A stretch of 64,000 nucleotides of DNA from Romanomermis culicivorax (Eukaryota; Nematoda; Enoplea; Mermithida; Mermithidae). The translations under genes and the position numbers were made by a program. Shown here in pieces: positions 62,301 through 64,000 of the stretch. Where the stretch lies: the NCBI GenBank assembly GCA_963922205.1, contig CAWUHX010000027.1:1240001-1304000 (forward strand), given 5' to 3'. The notes beneath the pieces were generated by a model. That model did no database searches. It was not told where the DNA came from and was given only the letters and a program-made list of their open reading frames with translations. Every line of letters begins with the position of its first letter. The first letter of the stretch is position 1.

Positions 62301-64000
62301 CTTTTTTGAATTTCGAACTCAAGGCAATATTGACTGATTTACGGTCGATTAACGCTTTTGGGGTTTTAAAGTCAAGATAAGCATACCATTGCTGACGTCA
62401 AAAAAAGCAAAATCGTTTAAAATAAACAAAATTCAGTTGTGTCATATATCATTCGAATCGAAAAAATGAGGAGAAGTCGATCTGAGGTAAAAAAAAATTT
62501 GGTGAAATAACAAACCATTTGATGTGGTGTAAAGTAGGCAAATGAGTCGTTTTTTGACTTTACATTGAGTTTTTGACATCATTCGACTTGGCTGGACACA
62601 GAGGACGACGTCAGAAAAGATATTTTTCAAGGAGGCCCACTCTCCAAAATACCGTAACTCGGTCAATTTTCAACCAATTTACTTGCTTTAACTTTTAAAT
62701 ACAAAAGTGACTATAGATGAAGCAACCTGCGAGCGAAGCTGGTTTGACTCAAGAGAAGCACATTAAATCGAGTCGGCTAACAACTTTTCAATCTGATGGT
62801 TTATCAGCAAATAAAAAAACTGCCAAATTAATATCATTACAGTCCATGATGCCTTCAAGTTGAAACGTAACAAAAAAATCAGTAATGTCGTCAAAATCGT
62901 TTGCACAAAGCTTTTACTGTAGAATTCTGTACTCAAAGGGAGAGGTGAAAATGTGAAATAGTATATACTTGCTTTTCACTCTTAATATTTACTAATATTT
63001 CAAGAAAAATAGACTATGGCACTTGATTTCCAGTTTTATTATTTAGAAGCATTCCGAGAAGAGCCAGACTATAAGTTTTTGACTTCACTGCTCGCAGGCA
63101 TAATCAAAACGGGGTAATTAAACCATTCTTTGACTCCAAGTATATATAGCATCGTTATCTTTTAACCTATAAAAGAGTTTCAGATCTGAACAGAAAATTT
63201 TGCGATAAAAAAACAAAGATGAACATTCGCACGGTAACTTTATTGGAAACCCTGTTTCCCTAGGATGAACACAGAAGCGAAAAAGAAAAAGTATAAAAAG
63301 CAGTAAATAACAGACATGAGAAATTTTCACATAGACAACCTTGGACCAGGAAGGACTATGAGTGCATAGAGATACTTTTTCCGATACAATGGATTCGTAA
63401 AAGTCTGACGACCTTCCAATTACAGTATACCTACCTCTAATTGAAACTCGCTCATCCTAAAAGCGAGTGGCACTAGAAAAATATTACAGTAGAAATATAA
63501 CGAGGAAACGGAAATATTTTCCGGGAGAGGAAAAAGGTCGATCGCATCACTTTTTGTTACAGGTGGTCAATATGGATAAAAAAAATCCGTGACGGTCATT
63601 TTCCCATGTGCATCATATACAGTATATAGAGTCAAGGACATGATGGATAATCTGGCGCCCAAAAGTGTCCGCGAATAAATTGGACCAATTTACGTGTACT
63701 GAAAAGTCCAAATTTAGTAGCATATATTATGGAAGCGCGAAATAATGAAAATTTTTCAACAATCGGGCTTAAATTGCAAGCAGCAAAATGAAATTATAGC
63801 CGAAATTTGCGCCGCGATGACCAATGGTCAGCTAGTTGACCGAAATGTTCAGGATTTTAGAAATATATAGGGGACAAATTGGGGCTTTTGAAATCCGGTT
63901 TCGAGATAGTGACACAATTCGTGAACGTGTATAGAACTGTTAGAAAAATGGAAGAAATGGTAAAAAATAAGGATCGAAATGAGGTTCAGGTGAAAAGAAC
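59373..64000. other. Right-hand stretch without recognisable gene
   Basis: AT-rich. Short frames such as 60767-61030 and 62108-62380 on the plus strand have no known domain. Stretches near 59660-60180 and 62880-63310 look distantly related (GTCGTCAAA.TCGTTT..., TACTGTA.AAT.TT.TACTC, ACTTGCTTTTC), suggesting an old dispersed repeat. No tRNA or intact transposon seen. Confidence 0.4.

Noticed and set aside
1-64000. CRISPR arrays, operons or phage modules
   Set aside because: Repeats here are transposons or microsatellites and the genes are spliced eukaryotic genes.

Overview
This window is animal nuclear DNA: AT-rich, intron-bearing and packed with transposons. The sequence does not name the species. 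A 556-bp interstitial array of TTAGGC, the nematode-type telomere hexamer, makes a nematode a reasonable but unproven guess. GT-AG introns, conserved metazoan genes and a eukaryotic tRNA exclude a prokaryote.

Layout. (1) 1-2699, minus strand: the first seven coding exons of an ANKRD13 homologue (ankyrin repeats plus GPCR-chaperone-like domain); its 3' end lies beyond the left edge. (2) 2637-19219: two almost identical 6.7-kb direct copies, each beginning inside ANKRD13 coding exon 1, separated by a 3.2-kb MULE transposon with 385-bp inverted repeats and a decayed SWIM-zinc-finger transposase. Each copy is a pile of nested hAT-type elements. (3) 20374-53286, minus strand: a 33-kb gene of 13 phase-compatible exons encoding an INO80D-like protein (two zf-C3Hc3H domains), about 1,687 residues if the distant first exon belongs to it. 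Its introns hold most of the other transposons, including a triple-nested hAT stack (20913-23672), a BED-finger remnant (40729-40917) and a tRNA-Ala(AGC) gene on the opposite strand. (4) 54650-55388: an inverted-repeat element. (5) 55701-58276, minus strand: a secreted, surface-anchored leucine-rich-repeat protein whose frame is broken twice at homopolymer runs. (6) 58617-59172: the TTAGGC array, followed by a degenerate tandem repeat. (7) 59373-64000: no recognisable gene.

The strongest signal is insertional stratigraphy. More than a dozen short elements end in CA..TG-like termini with 8-bp target duplications. Several can be matched to empty sites elsewhere in the window, so the order of insertion can be read directly. 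The genes are unrelated in function (endosomal ubiquitin/receptor traffic, chromatin remodelling, cell surface); nothing suggests a co-regulated cluster.
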